Assembly: GCF_014207255.1 (NCBI RefSeq)
Contig: NZ_JACHCZ010000001.1
Span: forward strand, 1,166,592 to 1,230,591
Length of the DNA stretch: 64,000 nucleotides
Origin: Pseudomonas sp. JAI120
GTDB taxonomy: Bacteria; Pseudomonadota; Gammaproteobacteria; Pseudomonadales; Pseudomonadaceae
Direction of reading: 5' to 3'
The notes below the pieces were generated by a model. It was not told the DNA's origin, did no database searches, and saw only the letters and a program-made list of their open reading frames with translations. Positions within the stretch are counted from its first letter, which is position 1. Each line of letters begins with the position of its first letter. The translations under genes were made by a program, and so were the position numbers. This document shows, one piece after another, positions 1 to 10,085 of the stretch.

Positions 1-378
1 TTTCTCGCACCGCTGCTGATGGCGCCGCTGCGCCCGCTGCCGATCCGCGTCCGCCGCCCCGGCGTGATCATCCGCCTGTTCTTCGTGGTCGGCCGCGATG
101 TGATCGTCTCCAACCTGCAAGTGGCCTGGGGCGTGCTGATGTGCGGTTCACGCCCACCGCGTTCGCACTTCGTCAAAATCCCCCTGAACCTGCGCGACCC
201 CAACGGCCTCGCCGCCCTGTCGATGATCACCACCGTGGTCCCCGGCACCATCTGGTCGGAACTGGCGCTGGACCGCAGCATCCTGCTGCTGCACGTGTTC
301 GACCTGGAGGATGAAGCGGCGTTTATCGAACACTTCAAAAGCGCCTACGAGCGGCCATTGATGGAGATCTTCGAATGA
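1..378 (+). CDS. mnhE: Na+(K+)/H+ antiporter subunit E (MnhE/PhaE family), 5' partial
   Basis: Only the last 125 codons are inside the window; the frame is open from base 1, so the start lies upstream. The protein is the small membrane subunit E of the multi-subunit Mrp/Mnh/Pha cation/proton antiporter of the inner membrane. Family hallmarks visible here are the VSNLQVAWGVL segment and the conserved TTVVPGT motif followed by a soluble tail with LLLHVFDLED. The stop codon overlaps the start of the next gene by four bases (ATGA), as usual for this operon, and subunits F and G follow directly. Whether Na+ or K+ is the transported ion cannot be read from this part. Confidence 0.9.
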   Translation, partial: FLAPLLMAPLRPLPIRVRRPGVIIRLFFVVGRDVIVSNLQVAWGVLMCGSRPPRSHFVKIPLNLRDPNGLAALSMITTVVPGTIWSELALDRSILLLHVFDLEDEAAFIEHFKSAYERPLMEIFE

Positions 379-653
379 GCCCCCTGCTCTCCAATGCGAT
401 CCTGTTCAGCCTGTTCCTGTTCTCACTGGCCATGGTGCTGACGTTAATCCGCCTGTTCAAAGGCCCTTCAGCTCAAGACCGGGTACTGGCGCTGGACTAT
501 CTGTACATCCTGGCGATGCTGATGATGCTGGTGCTCGGTATTCGTTATGCCAGTGACACCTACTTTGAAGCGGCGCTGCTGATTGCGCTGTTCGGCTTCG
601 TGGGCTCGTTTGCCCTGGCGAAATTCCTGCTGCGTGGGGAGGTAATTGAATGA
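375..653 (+). CDS. mnhF: Na+(K+)/H+ antiporter subunit F
   Basis: This 92-residue protein consists of three hydrophobic segments (roughly residues 5-25, 34-54 and 60-82), which is the size and layout of Mrp subunit F. The motif KGPSAQDRVLALD after the first helix is typical of the family. It is a small integral subunit of the inner-membrane antiporter complex. It starts inside the stop of subunit E (ATGA overlap) and its stop overlaps the start of subunit G by four bases, so the three genes are translationally coupled. Confidence 0.92.
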   Translation: MSPLLSNAILFSLFLFSLAMVLTLIRLFKGPSAQDRVLALDYLYILAMLMMLVLGIRYASDTYFEAALLIALFGFVGSFALAKFLLRGEVIE

Positions 654-988
654 TGCCGTTATGGATGGAAATCGTCGTCGCGGTCCTGCTGGTGTTGAGC
701 AGCGTGTTCGCACTGATCGGCGCGATTGGCTTGCTGCGCATGAAAGACTTCTTCCAGCGCATGCACCCGCCTGCACTGGCCTCGACGCTGGGCGCGTGGT
801 GCGTGGCGTTGGCGTCGATCATCTACTTTTCGGTGCTCAAGTCCGGGCCGGTGTTGCACGGGTGGTTGATACCGATTTTGTTGGCGATCACCGTGCCGGT
901 GACCACGTTGCTGCTGGCGCGTACGGCGCTGTTTCGCAAGCGCATGGCCGGTGATGATGTACCGGCTGAGGTCAGCAGCCGCCGCTGA
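650..988 (+). CDS. mnhG: Na+(K+)/H+ antiporter subunit G
   Basis: A 112-residue protein with three membrane segments (about 6-28, 45-63 and 68-88) and the subunit G signature GLLRMKDFFQRMHPPALAST. It completes the Mrp-type antiporter, used for alkali-cation and pH homeostasis. It overlaps subunit F by four bases and is the last gene of the operon. Only a REP pair and a bidirectional terminator separate it from the convergent cysS gene. The C-terminal 20 residues are charged and cytoplasmic or poorly structured. Confidence 0.92.
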   Translation: MMPLWMEIVVAVLLVLSSVFALIGAIGLLRMKDFFQRMHPPALASTLGAWCVALASIIYFSVLKSGPVLHGWLIPILLAITVPVTTLLLARTALFRKRMAGDDVPAEVSSRR

Positions 989-1013
989 TTTATGAAGCTG
1001 ACACAGTAAAAAA

Positions 1014-1101
1014 TGTGGGAGAGGCTTGCTCCCGATGGCGGTGGGCCAGCTACAGATGAGCTGACTGGTCCACTGTTATCGGGAGCAAGCCCCCTCCCAC
1101 A
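1014..1101. repeat. REP pair (REPIN-like inverted doublet)
   Basis: Two REP palindromes in inverted orientation flank a short spacer. The left copy begins TGTGGGAGAGGCTTGCTCCC and the right copy ends GAGCAAGCCCCCTCCCACA. It sits between the convergent ends of mnhG and cysS. The left copy is slightly degenerate compared with the other copies in the window. Confidence 0.85.
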
Positions 1102-1136
1102 CTGAACCGGGTGAGCCGCTCACTAAAACGGTACGC

Positions 1137-1169
1137 AAAAAAACGCCCCGAACCAGTCGGGGCGTTTTT
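1137..1169. terminator. Bidirectional intrinsic terminator between mnhG and cysS
   Basis: A 7-bp GC stem (CGCCCCG at 1144-1150, CGGGGCG at 1158-1164) with a 7-base loop is flanked by an A-run on the left and five T residues on the right. It can therefore terminate transcription arriving from mnhG and from cysS. Confidence 0.85.
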
Positions 1170-1186
1170 CATCCGGCGTTTGCCAA

Positions 1187-2575
1187 TCAGGCCTGATCAG
1201 CCAACCGCCACGTCGTCCCGCCCTTCCCATCTTCCAACACCACACCCATCGCGGTCAGTTGGTCACGGATACGGTCGGACTCCGCCCAGTCTTTACTGGC
1301 ACGAGCCGCCAAACGCGCCTGGATCAGCGCATCGACCTCAGCCGCATCCACACGCCCTTCAGCGCCGGCTTGCAGGAAGTCGTCGGCTTCCATCTGCAAC
1401 ACACCCAGCACGCTCGCCAGTTCTTTCAGGCGCGCCGCCAGACCCGCTGCCGCGTCGAGATCAGTCTCACGCAACCGGTTGATCTCGCGCACCATCTCGA
1501 ACAGCACGGCGCAGGCTTCGGGGGTGCCGAAATCGTCGTTCATGACTTCGGTGAACCGTGCCACGAACGCTTCGCCGCCCGCCGGTGCAACGGCGGGCAA
1601 GCCTTTCAACGCGTGGTAGAACCGCTCCAGGGCGCCCTTGGCGTCCTTGAGGTTGTCTTCCGAGTAGTTGATGGCGCTGCGGTAGTGGCTGGACACCAGC
1701 AGGTAACGCACCACTTCCGGGTGGTACTTTTCCAGTACGTCGCGGATGGTGAAGAAGTTGTTCAAGGACTTGGACATCTTCTCGCCATTGATGCGGATCA
1801 TGCCGCAGTGCATCCAGGCGTTGGCGTAGGTCTTGCCGGTGGCGGCTTCGCTCTGGGCGATTTCGTTTTCGTGGTGCGGGAACTCGAGGTCGCTGCCGCC
1901 GCCATGAATGTCGAAGGTCTCACCCAGGCAGCAGGTGGACATCACCGAGCACTCGATGTGCCAGCCCGGACGCCCGGCGCCCCACGGCGATTCCCAGCTC
2001 GGCTCGCCGGGCTTGGTGCCTTTCCACAGCACGAAGTCGAGCGGATCCTGCTTGGCCTCGTCGACTTCGATACGCGCGCCAATGCGCAGGTCTTCGATTT
2101 TCTTGCGCGACAGCTTGCCATAGCCCATGAACTTGGCGACGCGGTAGTACACGTCGCCGTTGCCTGGAGCGTAGGCGTAACCCTTGTCGATCAGGGTCTG
2201 GATCATCGCGTGCATGCCAGGGATGTGGTCCGTGGCACGCGGTTCCATGTCCGGCTTGAGGATGTTGAGGCGCGCCTCGTCCTCGTGCATGGCGGCGATC
2301 ATGCGCTCGGTCAGCGCGTCGAACGACTCGCCGTTTTCATTGGCGCGGTTGATGATCTTGTCGTCGATGTCGGTGATGTTGCGCACATAGGTCAAGTCAT
2401 AGCCGCTGAAACGCAACCAGCGGGTCACCAGGTCGAAGGCAACCATGCTGCGGCCGTGGCCGATGTGGCAGTAGTCGTACACGGTCATGCCGCACACGTA
2501 CATGCGCACCTTGTTGCCATCCAGCGGCTTGAAGACTTCTTTGGTCTTGCTGAGTGTGTTGTAGATCGTTAGCAC
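1187..2575 (-). CDS. cysS: Cysteinyl-tRNA synthetase
   Basis: A class I aminoacyl-tRNA synthetase of 462 residues that charges tRNA-Cys in the cytoplasm. The HIGH signature is at residues 37-40, next to the zinc-binding Cys28 in the [10 protein letters not shown] block. The second signature KMSKS occurs in the segment [10 protein letters not shown]. The zinc-site segment [15 protein letters not shown] is intact. The start is GTG at 2573-2575, and there is no better downstream ATG. It lies 20 bases after glnS on the same strand, so the two synthetase genes are probably co-transcribed and end at the terminator near 1150. Confidence 0.97.
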   Translation of the reverse strand: MLTIYNTLSKTKEVFKPLDGNKVRMYVCGMTVYDYCHIGHGRSMVAFDLVTRWLRFSGYDLTYVRNITDIDDKIINRANENGESFDALTERMIAAMHEDEARLNILKPDMEPRATDHIPGMHAMIQTLIDKGYAYAPGNGDVYYRVAKFMGYGKLSRKKIEDLRIGARIEVDEAKQDPLDFVLWKGTKPGEPSWESPWGAGRPGWHIECSVMSTCCLGETFDIHGGGSDLEFPHHENEIAQSEAATGKTYANAWMHCGMIRINGEKMSKSLNNFFTIRDVLEKYHPEVVRYLLVSSHYRSAINYSEDNLKDAKGALERFYHALKGLPAVAPAGGEAFVARFTEVMNDDFGTPEACAVLFEMVREINRLRETDLDAAAGLAARLKELASVLGVLQMEADDFLQAGAEGRVDAAEVDALIQARLAARASKDWAESDRIRDQLTAMGVVLEDGKGGTTWRLADQA

Positions 2576-2595
2576 GACAGTTCCTTAAAACAGAA

Positions 2596-4296
2596 TCACT
2601 GGCCCCACGAATCACGCAAGGTCACGGTACGGTTGAATACCGGCTGACCAGGTTTCGAGTCCTTGATATCCGCGCAGAAGTAGCCTTCGCGCTCGAACTG
2701 GAAACGGTCTTCCGGCTGTGCGTCGCCCAAAGAGGGTTCGGCACGACAACCGGTGAGAACTTGCAGGGAGTCTGGGTTGATGTTGTCGAGGAAACTGGCG
2801 CTGTCTTCGGCCTTCTCAGGGTTCGGCGAACGGAACAGACGATCGTACAGGCGCACTTCGCACTCGATGCTGGCAGCGGCCGGCACCCAGTGGATCACGC
2901 CCTTGACCTTGCGGCCTTCAGGGTTTTTGCCCAGGGTTTCCGGGTCGTAAGAGCAACGCAGTTCGACGATGTTGCCATCGGCGTCCTTGATCGCTTCGTC
3001 GGCACGGATCACGTAGCTGCCGCGCAGGCGCACTTCGCCGTTCGGCTCCAGGCGCTTATAGCCTTTTGGCGGCTCTTCCATGAAGTCATCGCGGTCGATG
3101 TAGATTTCACGCGAAAACGGCAGCTTGCGCACGCCCAGTGCTTCGTTCTGCGGATGACGCGGCAGTTCGAGGTGGTCGACCTTGTCTTCCGGGTAGTTGG
3201 TAATCACGACTTTCAAAGGACGCAGCACGCACATGGCGCGCGGCGCGTTCGCGTCGAGGTCCTGGCGGATGCTGAACTCGAGCATGCCGTAGTCGACCAC
3301 ACCGTCGGAGCGGTTGGTGCCGACCATCTCGCAGAAGTTGCGGATCGACGCCGGGGTGTAGCCGCGGCGGCGGAAGCCCGACAGGGTCGACATGCGTGGG
3401 TCGTCCCAGCCATTGACGTGCTTTTCATCCACCAGTTGCTTGAGCTTGCGCTTGCTGGTGATGGTGTAGTTGAGGTTCAGGCGGCTGAATTCGTACTGAC
3501 GCGGGTGCGCCGGTACCGGCAGGCTGTCCAGGAACCACTCGTACAGCGGGCGATGGCTCTCGAACTCCAGGGTGCAGATGGAGTGGGTGATGCCTTCGAT
3601 GGCGTCCGACTGGCCGTGGGTGAAGTCGTAGTTAGGGTAGATGCACCACTTGTCGCCGGTCTGGTGGTGGTGGGCGTGGCGGATGCGGTACATGATCGGG
3701 TCGCGCAGGTTCATGTTCGGCGAGGCCATGTCGATCTTGGCGCGCAGCACGCGGGCGCCGTCCGGGAACTCACCGGCGCGCATGCGGGCGAACCAGTCGA
3801 GGTTCTCTTCTACCGAACGGTCGCGGAACGGGCTGTTCTTGCCCGGTTCGGTCAGCGTGCCACGGTACTCCTTGGCCTGCTCCGGAGTGAGGTCGTCGAC
3901 GTAGGCCTTGCCGGCCTTGATCAGCTCGACGGCCCAGTCGAACAGCTGGTCGAAGTACTTGGAGGCATAGCGCACTTCACCGGACCACTCGAAGCCCAGC
4001 CACTTGATGTCGCTTTCGATGGCGTCGATGTATTCCTGGTCTTCCTTGGCCGGGTTGGTGTCGTCGAAACGCAGGTGCGTGACGCCACCGAACTCCTGGG
4101 CCAGGCCGAAGTTCACACAGATCGACTTGGCGTGACCGATGTGCAGGTAGCCGTTGGGCTCTGGCGGGAAGCGGGTGACGATCTGCGTGTGCTTGCCCGA
4201 ATCCAGGTCCGCCTGGATGATCGGGCGCAGGAAATTGACCGGGACGGCAGGTCCGGCCTTGGAATTCGAGGTAGGGTCGACAGTGGGCTTGCTCAT
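2596..4296 (-). CDS. glnS: Glutaminyl-tRNA synthetase
   Basis: A class I synthetase of 566 residues that charges tRNA-Gln. The ATP-binding motif HIGH lies at residues 52-55 in [11 protein letters not shown], and the KMSKS-equivalent is the TSKRKL segment. The start was placed at the ATG at 4294-4296, which is preceded by AAGGATCCT; the open frame continues 33 codons further upstream but without a better ribosome site. The N-terminal 20 residues are a low-complexity extension before the conserved core. It is the first gene of a glnS-cysS operon and is divergent from ppiB, with about 250 bases between the two starts for promoters. Confidence 0.97.
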   Translation of the reverse strand: MSKPTVDPTSNSKAGPAVPVNFLRPIIQADLDSGKHTQIVTRFPPEPNGYLHIGHAKSICVNFGLAQEFGGVTHLRFDDTNPAKEDQEYIDAIESDIKWLGFEWSGEVRYASKYFDQLFDWAVELIKAGKAYVDDLTPEQAKEYRGTLTEPGKNSPFRDRSVEENLDWFARMRAGEFPDGARVLRAKIDMASPNMNLRDPIMYRIRHAHHHQTGDKWCIYPNYDFTHGQSDAIEGITHSICTLEFESHRPLYEWFLDSLPVPAHPRQYEFSRLNLNYTITSKRKLKQLVDEKHVNGWDDPRMSTLSGFRRRGYTPASIRNFCEMVGTNRSDGVVDYGMLEFSIRQDLDANAPRAMCVLRPLKVVITNYPEDKVDHLELPRHPQNEALGVRKLPFSREIYIDRDDFMEEPPKGYKRLEPNGEVRLRGSYVIRADEAIKDADGNIVELRCSYDPETLGKNPEGRKVKGVIHWVPAAASIECEVRLYDRLFRSPNPEKAEDSASFLDNINPDSLQVLTGCRAEPSLGDAQPEDRFQFEREGYFCADIKDSKPGQPVFNRTVTLRDSWGQ

Positions 4297-4545
4297 AGGA
4301 TCCTTGAACAGACAGGTTCGTGGCCGGTTGGGGCCAGATAAAACAAAGGCGATATCATAGCTGATGCTGTCAAGACACTGACAGGTCACGACCAAAAACT
4401 GCTGCTTTAATTAACCGGGCGGTAAAAAACCACCTCGAAATTCCTGCCGGGCACGCTAAACTGCGCGCCTTGGCCGCCGTTTAGCCAGACAGGTAAGGCG
4501 CCCCAGGCGTCCAAACCCACGAATTCCCTGAAAAGAGTAGTGAAC

Positions 4546-5049
4546 ATGACCCAAGTCAAACTGACCACCAACCACGGTGACATCGTCATCGAGCTGAACG
4601 CCGAGAAAGCGCCGATCACCGTCGCCAACTTCATCGAGTACGTTAAGGCCGGCCACTACGAAAACACGGTTTTCCACCGTGTCATCGGTAACTTCATGGT
4701 CCAGGGCGGCGGTTTCGAGCCGGGCATGAAAGAAAAGAAAGACAAGCGCCCAAGCATCCAGAACGAAGCGGACAACGGCCTTTCCAACGACAAGTACACC
4801 GTCGCCATGGCCCGTACCATGGAGCCGCATTCGGCCTCCGCGCAGTTCTTCATCAACGTGGCCGACAACGCCTTCCTGAACCACAGCGGCAAGAACGTAC
4901 AGGGCTGGGGCTACGCCGTGTTCGGTAAAGTCACCGAAGGCCAGGACGTTGTCGACAAGATCAAAGGCGTGTCGACCACCTCCAAGGCCGGTCACCAGGA
5001 CGTTCCGGTCGAAGACGTGATCGTCGAGAAAGCCGAGATCGTTGAGTGA
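4546..5049 (+). CDS. ppiB: Peptidyl-prolyl cis-trans isomerase B (cyclophilin type)
   Basis: A 167-residue cytoplasmic cyclophilin without a signal peptide that catalyses proline cis-trans isomerisation. Cyclophilin blocks are clear: [14 protein letters not shown] and [13 protein letters not shown]. The ATG at 4546 is preferred to a GTG six bases upstream because AAGAG lies at suitable spacing before the ATG. The last bases overlap the lpxH start (GTGA), so the two genes form a coupled pair, as in other pseudomonads. Confidence 0.96.
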   Translation: MTQVKLTTNHGDIVIELNAEKAPITVANFIEYVKAGHYENTVFHRVIGNFMVQGGGFEPGMKEKKDKRPSIQNEADNGLSNDKYTVAMARTMEPHSASAQFFINVADNAFLNHSGKNVQGWGYAVFGKVTEGQDVVDKIKGVSTTSKAGHQDVPVEDVIVEKAEIVE

Positions 5050-5795
5050 TATTACTGATTTCAGATTTGCATCTGGAAGAGGAACGCCCGGACATTACCC
5101 GGGCGTTTCTGGATCTGCTCCACACCCGCGCCCGTGGCGCCCAGGCGTTGTACATTCTGGGGGACTTCTTTGAAGCCTGGATTGGCGACGATGGGATGAC
5201 GCCCTTCCAGCGTTCGATCTGCGAGGCTCTGCGCGAGCTGAGCGACAGCGGTACCCCGATTTTTATCATGCATGGCAACCGCGACTTCCTGCTCGGCAAA
5301 GCGTTCTGCAAAGCGGCAGGCGCCACGTTGCTCAAGGATCCGAGTGTCGTGCAGCTCGCAGGCGAACCCGTGCTGTTGATGCACGGCGACAGCCTCTGCA
5401 CCCGCGACCTTGGCTATATGAAGCTGCGGCGCATCCTGCGTAACCCGATTGTGCTGTTTATCCTGCGTCACTTGCCGTTGCGCACCCGCCATCGGCTGGC
5501 GCGCAAGCTGCGCAGTGAAAGCCGTGCGCAAACGCGCATGAAGGCCAACGACATTGTCGATGTCACGCCCGAGGAAGTGCCGCGGGTGATGCAGCAGTTC
5601 GGCGTGCGCACCCTGGTCCACGGCCATACGCACCGCCCGGCGATCCACAAGTTGCAGATTGGCGACCAGGCGGCCAAGCGCATTGTGCTGGGGGATTGGG
5701 ACAAGCAGGGCTGGGCGTTGCAGGCAGATGAGCAAGGCTTTCAGTTGGCGGCGTTTGACTTCGTCAATCCGCAGTTGGCGTTGCCTGGCGCCTGA
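5046..5795 (+). CDS. lpxH: UDP-2,3-diacylglucosamine diphosphatase LpxH
   Basis: A 249-residue calcineurin-like metallophosphoesterase that hydrolyses UDP-2,3-diacylglucosamine to lipid X in lipid A synthesis, at the inner face of the cytoplasmic membrane. Metal-binding motifs are in the expected order: SDLHL (Asp7, His9), [28 protein letters not shown] and GHTHRP. The start is GTG, overlapping the ppiB stop by four bases. The gene ends shortly before a REP hairpin. Confidence 0.96.
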   Translation: MILLISDLHLEEERPDITRAFLDLLHTRARGAQALYILGDFFEAWIGDDGMTPFQRSICEALRELSDSGTPIFIMHGNRDFLLGKAFCKAAGATLLKDPSVVQLAGEPVLLMHGDSLCTRDLGYMKLRRILRNPIVLFILRHLPLRTRHRLARKLRSESRAQTRMKANDIVDVTPEEVPRVMQQFGVRTLVHGHTHRPAIHKLQIGDQAAKRIVLGDWDKQGWALQADEQGFQLAAFDFVNPQLALPGA

Positions 5796-5835
5796 TCCTC
5801 GAATCCCACTGATCCAATGTGAACAGAGATCAAAA

Positions 5836-5863
5836 TGTGGGAGGGGGCAAGCCCCCTCCCACA
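5836..5863. repeat. REP-type perfect hairpin
   Basis: TGTGGGAGGGGGC and its exact reverse complement are separated by two bases. The hairpin lies between the convergent ends of lpxH and the efflux pump gene and may help to end or stabilise both transcripts. Confidence 0.8.
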
Positions 5864-5889
5864 ATTGATTGCATTTCAGTCTTTGCCAA

Positions 5890-7419
5890 TCAGTGGCCGG
5901 ACGCTTCCGGCCCTGCCTTGGCACCAAACGGCGGCTTCGCCAGCCACACCAGCAGCATCAACCCCATGAACATCCACCCCAGCAACGTGAAGTAATCCAC
6001 GGTGGACATCATGTACGCCTGGCTGGTGAGGATCTGGTCCAGTTGCGCGTAGGCCTTGTGCCCTGCCCCACCGAGCGCCTGCAGCGCGTCGCGGGTGGCG
6101 GAGTCATAGGTGGTCATGTTCTCGCTCATGTACGCATGGTGCTGGTCTGCCCGGCGAATCCAGATCCAGGTGGTCAACGAGGCCGCAAAACTGCCGCCCA
6201 GGGTCCGCAGAAAGGTCGCAAGACCAGCGCCGTCGGCAATCTGATGCGGTGGCAGGTCGGACATCAGGATGCTCAAGGTCGGCATGAAGAACAGCGCCAC
6301 GCCGATGCCCATGAACAACTGCACCAGGGCGATGTGGGTGAAGTCCACCTCATTGGTGAAGCCCGCGCGCATAAAGCAGCTCAGGCCAATCGCCAGGAAC
6401 GCCAGGCCTGCCAGCAGGCGCAGGTCGAACTTGTGCGCGTACTTGCCCACAAACGGTGACATCAGCACCGGCAGGATGCCGATCGGCGCCACCGCCAGGC
6501 CGGCCCAGGTGGCGGTATAGCCCATCTGGGTTTGCAGCCACTGCGGCAGGATCAGGTTGATGCCGAAGAAGCCCGCGTACCCCAGGATCAACACAATCGT
6601 GCCGATGCGAAAGTTACGGTAGGCAAACAGCCGCAGGTTGACCACCGGGTGCTTGTCGGTCATTTCCCAGATGATGAACACCGCCAGGGCAATCACCGAA
6701 ATCGCCGCGCCCACAATGATGAAGTTGGATTCGAACCAGTCCAGGTCGTTGCCCTTGTCGAGGATGATCTGCAGGGCGCCGACACCGACGATCAGGCTGA
6801 GCAGCCCGACGTAATCCATCGGTTGGTAGCTGGTTTCCACCGGGCGTTTCTTGAGCTGCGAACGCACCACCATCACCGCAAAGATACCGATGGGGACGTT
6901 GATAAAGAAGATCCACGGCCAGCTGTAGCTGTCAGTGATCCAGCCACCGAGGATCGGCCCCGCAATCGGCGCCACCACCGTGACCATCGCCAACAGCGCC
7001 AGGGCCATGCCACGCCTGGCCGGCGGGTAGACCGCGATCAGCAAGGTCTGGGTCATCGGGTACAACGGCCCGGCCACCAGACCTTGCAGCACCCGGAAGC
7101 CGATCAACTCGGGCATCGAGGTGGAAATACCGCAGAGGAACGAGGCCAGCACAAACAGAATGGTGGCCCACAAAAACAGCTTCACTTCGCCAAAACGCCG
7201 GCTCAACCAACCGGTGAGCGGCAAGGCGATGGCGTTGCTCACCGCAAACGAGGTGATGACCCAGGTGCCCTGCTCCGAACTCACGCCGAGGTTGCCGGAA
7301 ATGGTCGGCAACGCCACGTTGGCGATGGTGGTGTCGAGCACCTGCATAAAGGTCGCCAGCGACAGGCCAATAGTGGCCATCAACAGGCTGGGCGGCGTGA
7401 AGGAGGCGTTATTGCTCAT
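5890..7419 (-). CDS. EmrB-like multidrug efflux MFS transporter (DHA2, 14 TM)
   Basis: A 509-residue inner-membrane drug/proton antiporter. The hydrophobic pattern fits 14 membrane spans, and the DHA2 signatures are visible: LDTTIANVALPTI in span 1 and the motif A-like GWLSRRFGEVKLF. It is the last gene of a four-gene operon (MarR regulator, outer-membrane channel, EmrA-type adaptor, this pump). The start ATG overlaps the stop region of the adaptor gene by one base. It should work with the two upstream proteins as a channel across both membranes. The substrate cannot be inferred from the sequence. Confidence 0.93.
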   Translation of the reverse strand: MSNNASFTPPSLLMATIGLSLATFMQVLDTTIANVALPTISGNLGVSSEQGTWVITSFAVSNAIALPLTGWLSRRFGEVKLFLWATILFVLASFLCGISTSMPELIGFRVLQGLVAGPLYPMTQTLLIAVYPPARRGMALALLAMVTVVAPIAGPILGGWITDSYSWPWIFFINVPIGIFAVMVVRSQLKKRPVETSYQPMDYVGLLSLIVGVGALQIILDKGNDLDWFESNFIIVGAAISVIALAVFIIWEMTDKHPVVNLRLFAYRNFRIGTIVLILGYAGFFGINLILPQWLQTQMGYTATWAGLAVAPIGILPVLMSPFVGKYAHKFDLRLLAGLAFLAIGLSCFMRAGFTNEVDFTHIALVQLFMGIGVALFFMPTLSILMSDLPPHQIADGAGLATFLRTLGGSFAASLTTWIWIRRADQHHAYMSENMTTYDSATRDALQALGGAGHKAYAQLDQILTSQAYMMSTVDYFTLLGWMFMGLMLLVWLAKPPFGAKAGPEASGH

Positions 7420-8618
7420 CAGCGTTGCACAGCCTTGGGCGCGGCGTTGCTGTTGTCATGGATCAACTGGGTGATCATGGCGTCAGCCTCGGCCAATTGG
7501 CGGTCATACACGTTGGTGGTGAACGAAGCCTTCTGCGGCGCCTGTTGCGCCAGCACCGGGCCGCTCTGGTCATGCAGGTCCACATTCACGACGGTGCTCA
7601 AACCGACCCGCAGCGGGTGCTTGGCCAGTTCTTCGGCATTGATGTGGATGCGTACCGGCACCCGTTGCACGATCTTGATCCAGTTACCGGTGGCGTTCTG
7701 CGCCGGCAGCAGGGCAAACGCGCTGCCGGTACCGGCGCCGAGGCTATCTACGGTGCCGCTGTACTTAACATCGCTGCCATAGATGTCCGACTCGATGTCC
7801 ACCGGCTGGCCAATGCGCATATCGCGCAGCTGGGTTTCCTTGAAGTTGGCGTCGATCCACAGCTGGTTCAGCGGGATCACCGCCATCAGCGCAGTACCCG
7901 GCTGCACACGCTGGCCCAGTTGCACGGTGCGCTTGGCCACATAGCCGGTGACCGGTGCGATCAAGGTGCTGCGGGCATTGGCCAGGTACGCCTGGCGCAG
8001 TTGCGCAGCGGCCGCTTGCACGTCCGGATGGGACGAGATCACGGTGTCATCCACCAGCGCGTTGCTGGTCTTGAGTTGTTGCTCAAGGTTGGTCAGGGCG
8101 TTCTTGGCGGCGGTCAGGCTGTCACGGGCGTGGGACAGTTCTTCCTGGGAAATCGCGCCGCCCTGGGCCAGGGTCTTACGGCGGTTGAAATTGTCCTGGG
8201 CGGTTTGCACGTCGGCTTTCTGTGCGTTGACCTGGGCTTTCATGCCATCGACGTTGCTGTACAAGCCACGCACCTGGCGCACGGTGCGGGCCAGGTTGGC
8301 CTGGGCACTTTGCAGGCCGACGGCGGCGTCGTTGGGGTCGAAGTTGATCAGCACCTGGCCTTCGTGGACCAGGTCGCCATCGTCGGCGCCGATGCTGACC
8401 ACGGTGCCGGTGACCAGCGGGGTGATTTCCACCACGTTGCCGTTCACATAGGCGTCATCGGTGCTTTCGTTGAAGCGACCGTACAGCTCATACCAGCCCC
8501 ATACGCCCACCACGCCGAGGATGACGATCAGCGCCAGGCCGATCAGCATGACTTTGCGTTTGCGTGGGTTGTTGTCTTTGGGTTGTTCTGTAGCGTTGGT
8601 GTTTTCGGCAGTGGCCAT
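7419..8618 (-). CDS. EmrA-like periplasmic adaptor (HlyD family) of tripartite efflux pump
   Basis: A 399-residue membrane fusion protein. A single membrane anchor spans about residues 23-47, preceded by a positively charged cytoplasmic stub (NPRKRK). The following segment with STDDAYVNGNVVEITP and FDPNDAAVGL is the lipoyl/biotinyl-like beta domain of HlyD/EmrA adaptors. A coiled-coil hairpin around residues 100-185 is rich in Ala, Gln and Leu. The gene lies 15 bases downstream of the outer-membrane channel gene and directly before the EmrB-like pump. Confidence 0.93.
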   Translation of the reverse strand: MATAENTNATEQPKDNNPRKRKVMLIGLALIVILGVVGVWGWYELYGRFNESTDDAYVNGNVVEITPLVTGTVVSIGADDGDLVHEGQVLINFDPNDAAVGLQSAQANLARTVRQVRGLYSNVDGMKAQVNAQKADVQTAQDNFNRRKTLAQGGAISQEELSHARDSLTAAKNALTNLEQQLKTSNALVDDTVISSHPDVQAAAAQLRQAYLANARSTLIAPVTGYVAKRTVQLGQRVQPGTALMAVIPLNQLWIDANFKETQLRDMRIGQPVDIESDIYGSDVKYSGTVDSLGAGTGSAFALLPAQNATGNWIKIVQRVPVRIHINAEELAKHPLRVGLSTVVNVDLHDQSGPVLAQQAPQKASFTTNVYDRQLAEADAMITQLIHDNSNAAPKAVQR

Positions 8619-8633
8619 GACAAATACCTCAAA

Positions 8634-10085
8634 TTATTCCGTGCGAGTGGCTGGGGTGGTCGACGCCACGTTGTCGGCGTTGTATCCGCCACCCAGGGCC
8701 TGCATCAATTGAATCGACAGATCGATCTGCGCGGCATTCAGGGTCGCCAGCTGACGCTGGGCCTGCAGCAATTGCTGCTCGATGCTGAGCACATCCAGGT
8801 AGTTACCGATCCCTGAGCTGTAGCGCTGCATGCCGGTGTCGTAAGACTGCTGGGCAATGTCCGCAGCATGTTGCTGGGCCTGGATCTGCCGACCGGTTTC
8901 GCGCAGTTGCGAAAGGGTGTTGCCGATATCGCCCAAGGCCTGCACCAAGGTCTTGTTGTACTGGGCTACCGCCAGGTCGTAGTCGGCATCGCGGGCATCG
9001 AGGTCGGCGCGCAGGCGGCCGCCGTCGAAGATCGGCAGCGAGATCGTCGGCGCAATATTGAAGAAGCGGCTGGCCGAGCCGAACATCGCATCCCCCAGCA
9101 ACGACTCGGCCCCGGCGCTCGCGCTGAGGTTGAGGTTGGGGTAGAAGCGCGTCTTGCTGGCGGCGACGTCCTTGCTCGCGGCCTCGACTCTCCAGCGCGC
9201 GGCGATCAGGTCCGGGCGGCGGCCCAGCAATTCGGCGGGCAACACCGAAGGCACGGCGACAGCGGCGGGCTTGAGCACATTCGGGCGGGCCAATTCGCTG
9301 CCACGGTCCGGACCTTTGCCGAGCAACACCGCCAGGGCGATCTTGGCGCTCTGCAGTTGTTTTTCCGCGTCGATCAGTTGCGACTGGGAGCTGGCTTCCA
9401 GGCTCTCGGTCTGCTGGTACTGGTACTGACTGTCGATGCCCGCGCTGAGGCGACGCTTGCTCAAGTCGAGCATTTGCCGGGTGCGCTTGAGGTCATCGCT
9501 GGCCAGGTCTCGCACGATATGCGCCTGGCCCAGGTCGCTGTAGGCCTTGGCCACATCGGCGGCGAGGGTCAGGCGCGCGGCCTGCTGGTCGACTTCGGCG
9601 GCGCGGGCCTGGCCCAACGCGGCTTCCCAGGCGGCGCGCTGGCCACCCCAGAGGTCGAAGTTGTAATTGAAGCTGGCACCGATATTACGCACGGTCGAAT
9701 AGGCATCGCCCTCGCCGCGCGGGTCCTGGTCTTTGGCCAGGCGTGAACGGCTCACGCCGGCGCTGGCATCCAGGGTCGGCATGCGCGCGGCATTCGCGGC
9801 ATAGGCGGCGGCTTCGGCCTGATGGGCACGGGCGCTGGCGACTTGCATGTCGGGACTGTTTTGCAGGGCTTCCTGGATCAGGCCGTCGAGCTGCGGGTCG
9901 CCGAGGCTTTTCCACCAGTCGGCGCTGGGCCAGGCAGCATTCGACAGGGTCACGCCGCTCAGGGATTTGCCGGTTTGCAAGGTGTTGGCGTCGAGGCGCT
10001 TGCCCTGGGTGTCGAGGCCGCTGAAGTTGGCGCAACCGGCCATGCTCATGGCCGCAAGCACCAGGCATAGGGCACGTGTGTTCAT
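8634..10085 (-). CDS. Outer-membrane efflux lipoprotein (NodT/OprM family)
   Basis: A 483-residue TolC-like channel protein. The N-terminus is a lipoprotein signal with lipobox MAGC and acylated Cys18. Two OEP repeats follow, with the family segments EALQNSPDMQVASARAHQAEA and LPAELLGRRPDLIAARWRVE. It supplies the outer-membrane exit duct for the EmrA/EmrB-like pair encoded directly downstream. The start overlaps the marR stop by four bases, which couples channel and regulator expression. Confidence 0.92.
   Translation of the reverse strand: MNTRALCLVLAAMSMAGCANFSGLDTQGKRLDANTLQTGKSLSGVTLSNAAWPSADWWKSLGDPQLDGLIQEALQNSPDMQVASARAHQAEAAAYAANAARMPTLDASAGVSRSRLAKDQDPRGEGDAYSTVRNIGASFNYNFDLWGGQRAAWEAALGQARAAEVDQQAARLTLAADVAKAYSDLGQAHIVRDLASDDLKRTRQMLDLSKRRLSAGIDSQYQYQQTESLEASSQSQLIDAEKQLQSAKIALAVLLGKGPDRGSELARPNVLKPAAVAVPSVLPAELLGRRPDLIAARWRVEAASKDVAASKTRFYPNLNLSASAGAESLLGDAMFGSASRFFNIAPTISLPIFDGGRLRADLDARDADYDLAVAQYNKTLVQALGDIGNTLSQLRETGRQIQAQQHAADIAQQSYDTGMQRYSSGIGNYLDVLSIEQQLLQAQRQLATLNAAQIDLSIQLMQALGGGYNADNVASTTPATRTE

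Noticed and set aside
2554..4341. Long plus-strand frame opposite glnS
   Set aside because: Antisense shadow of a conserved synthetase; no recognisable family, and it spans two genes.
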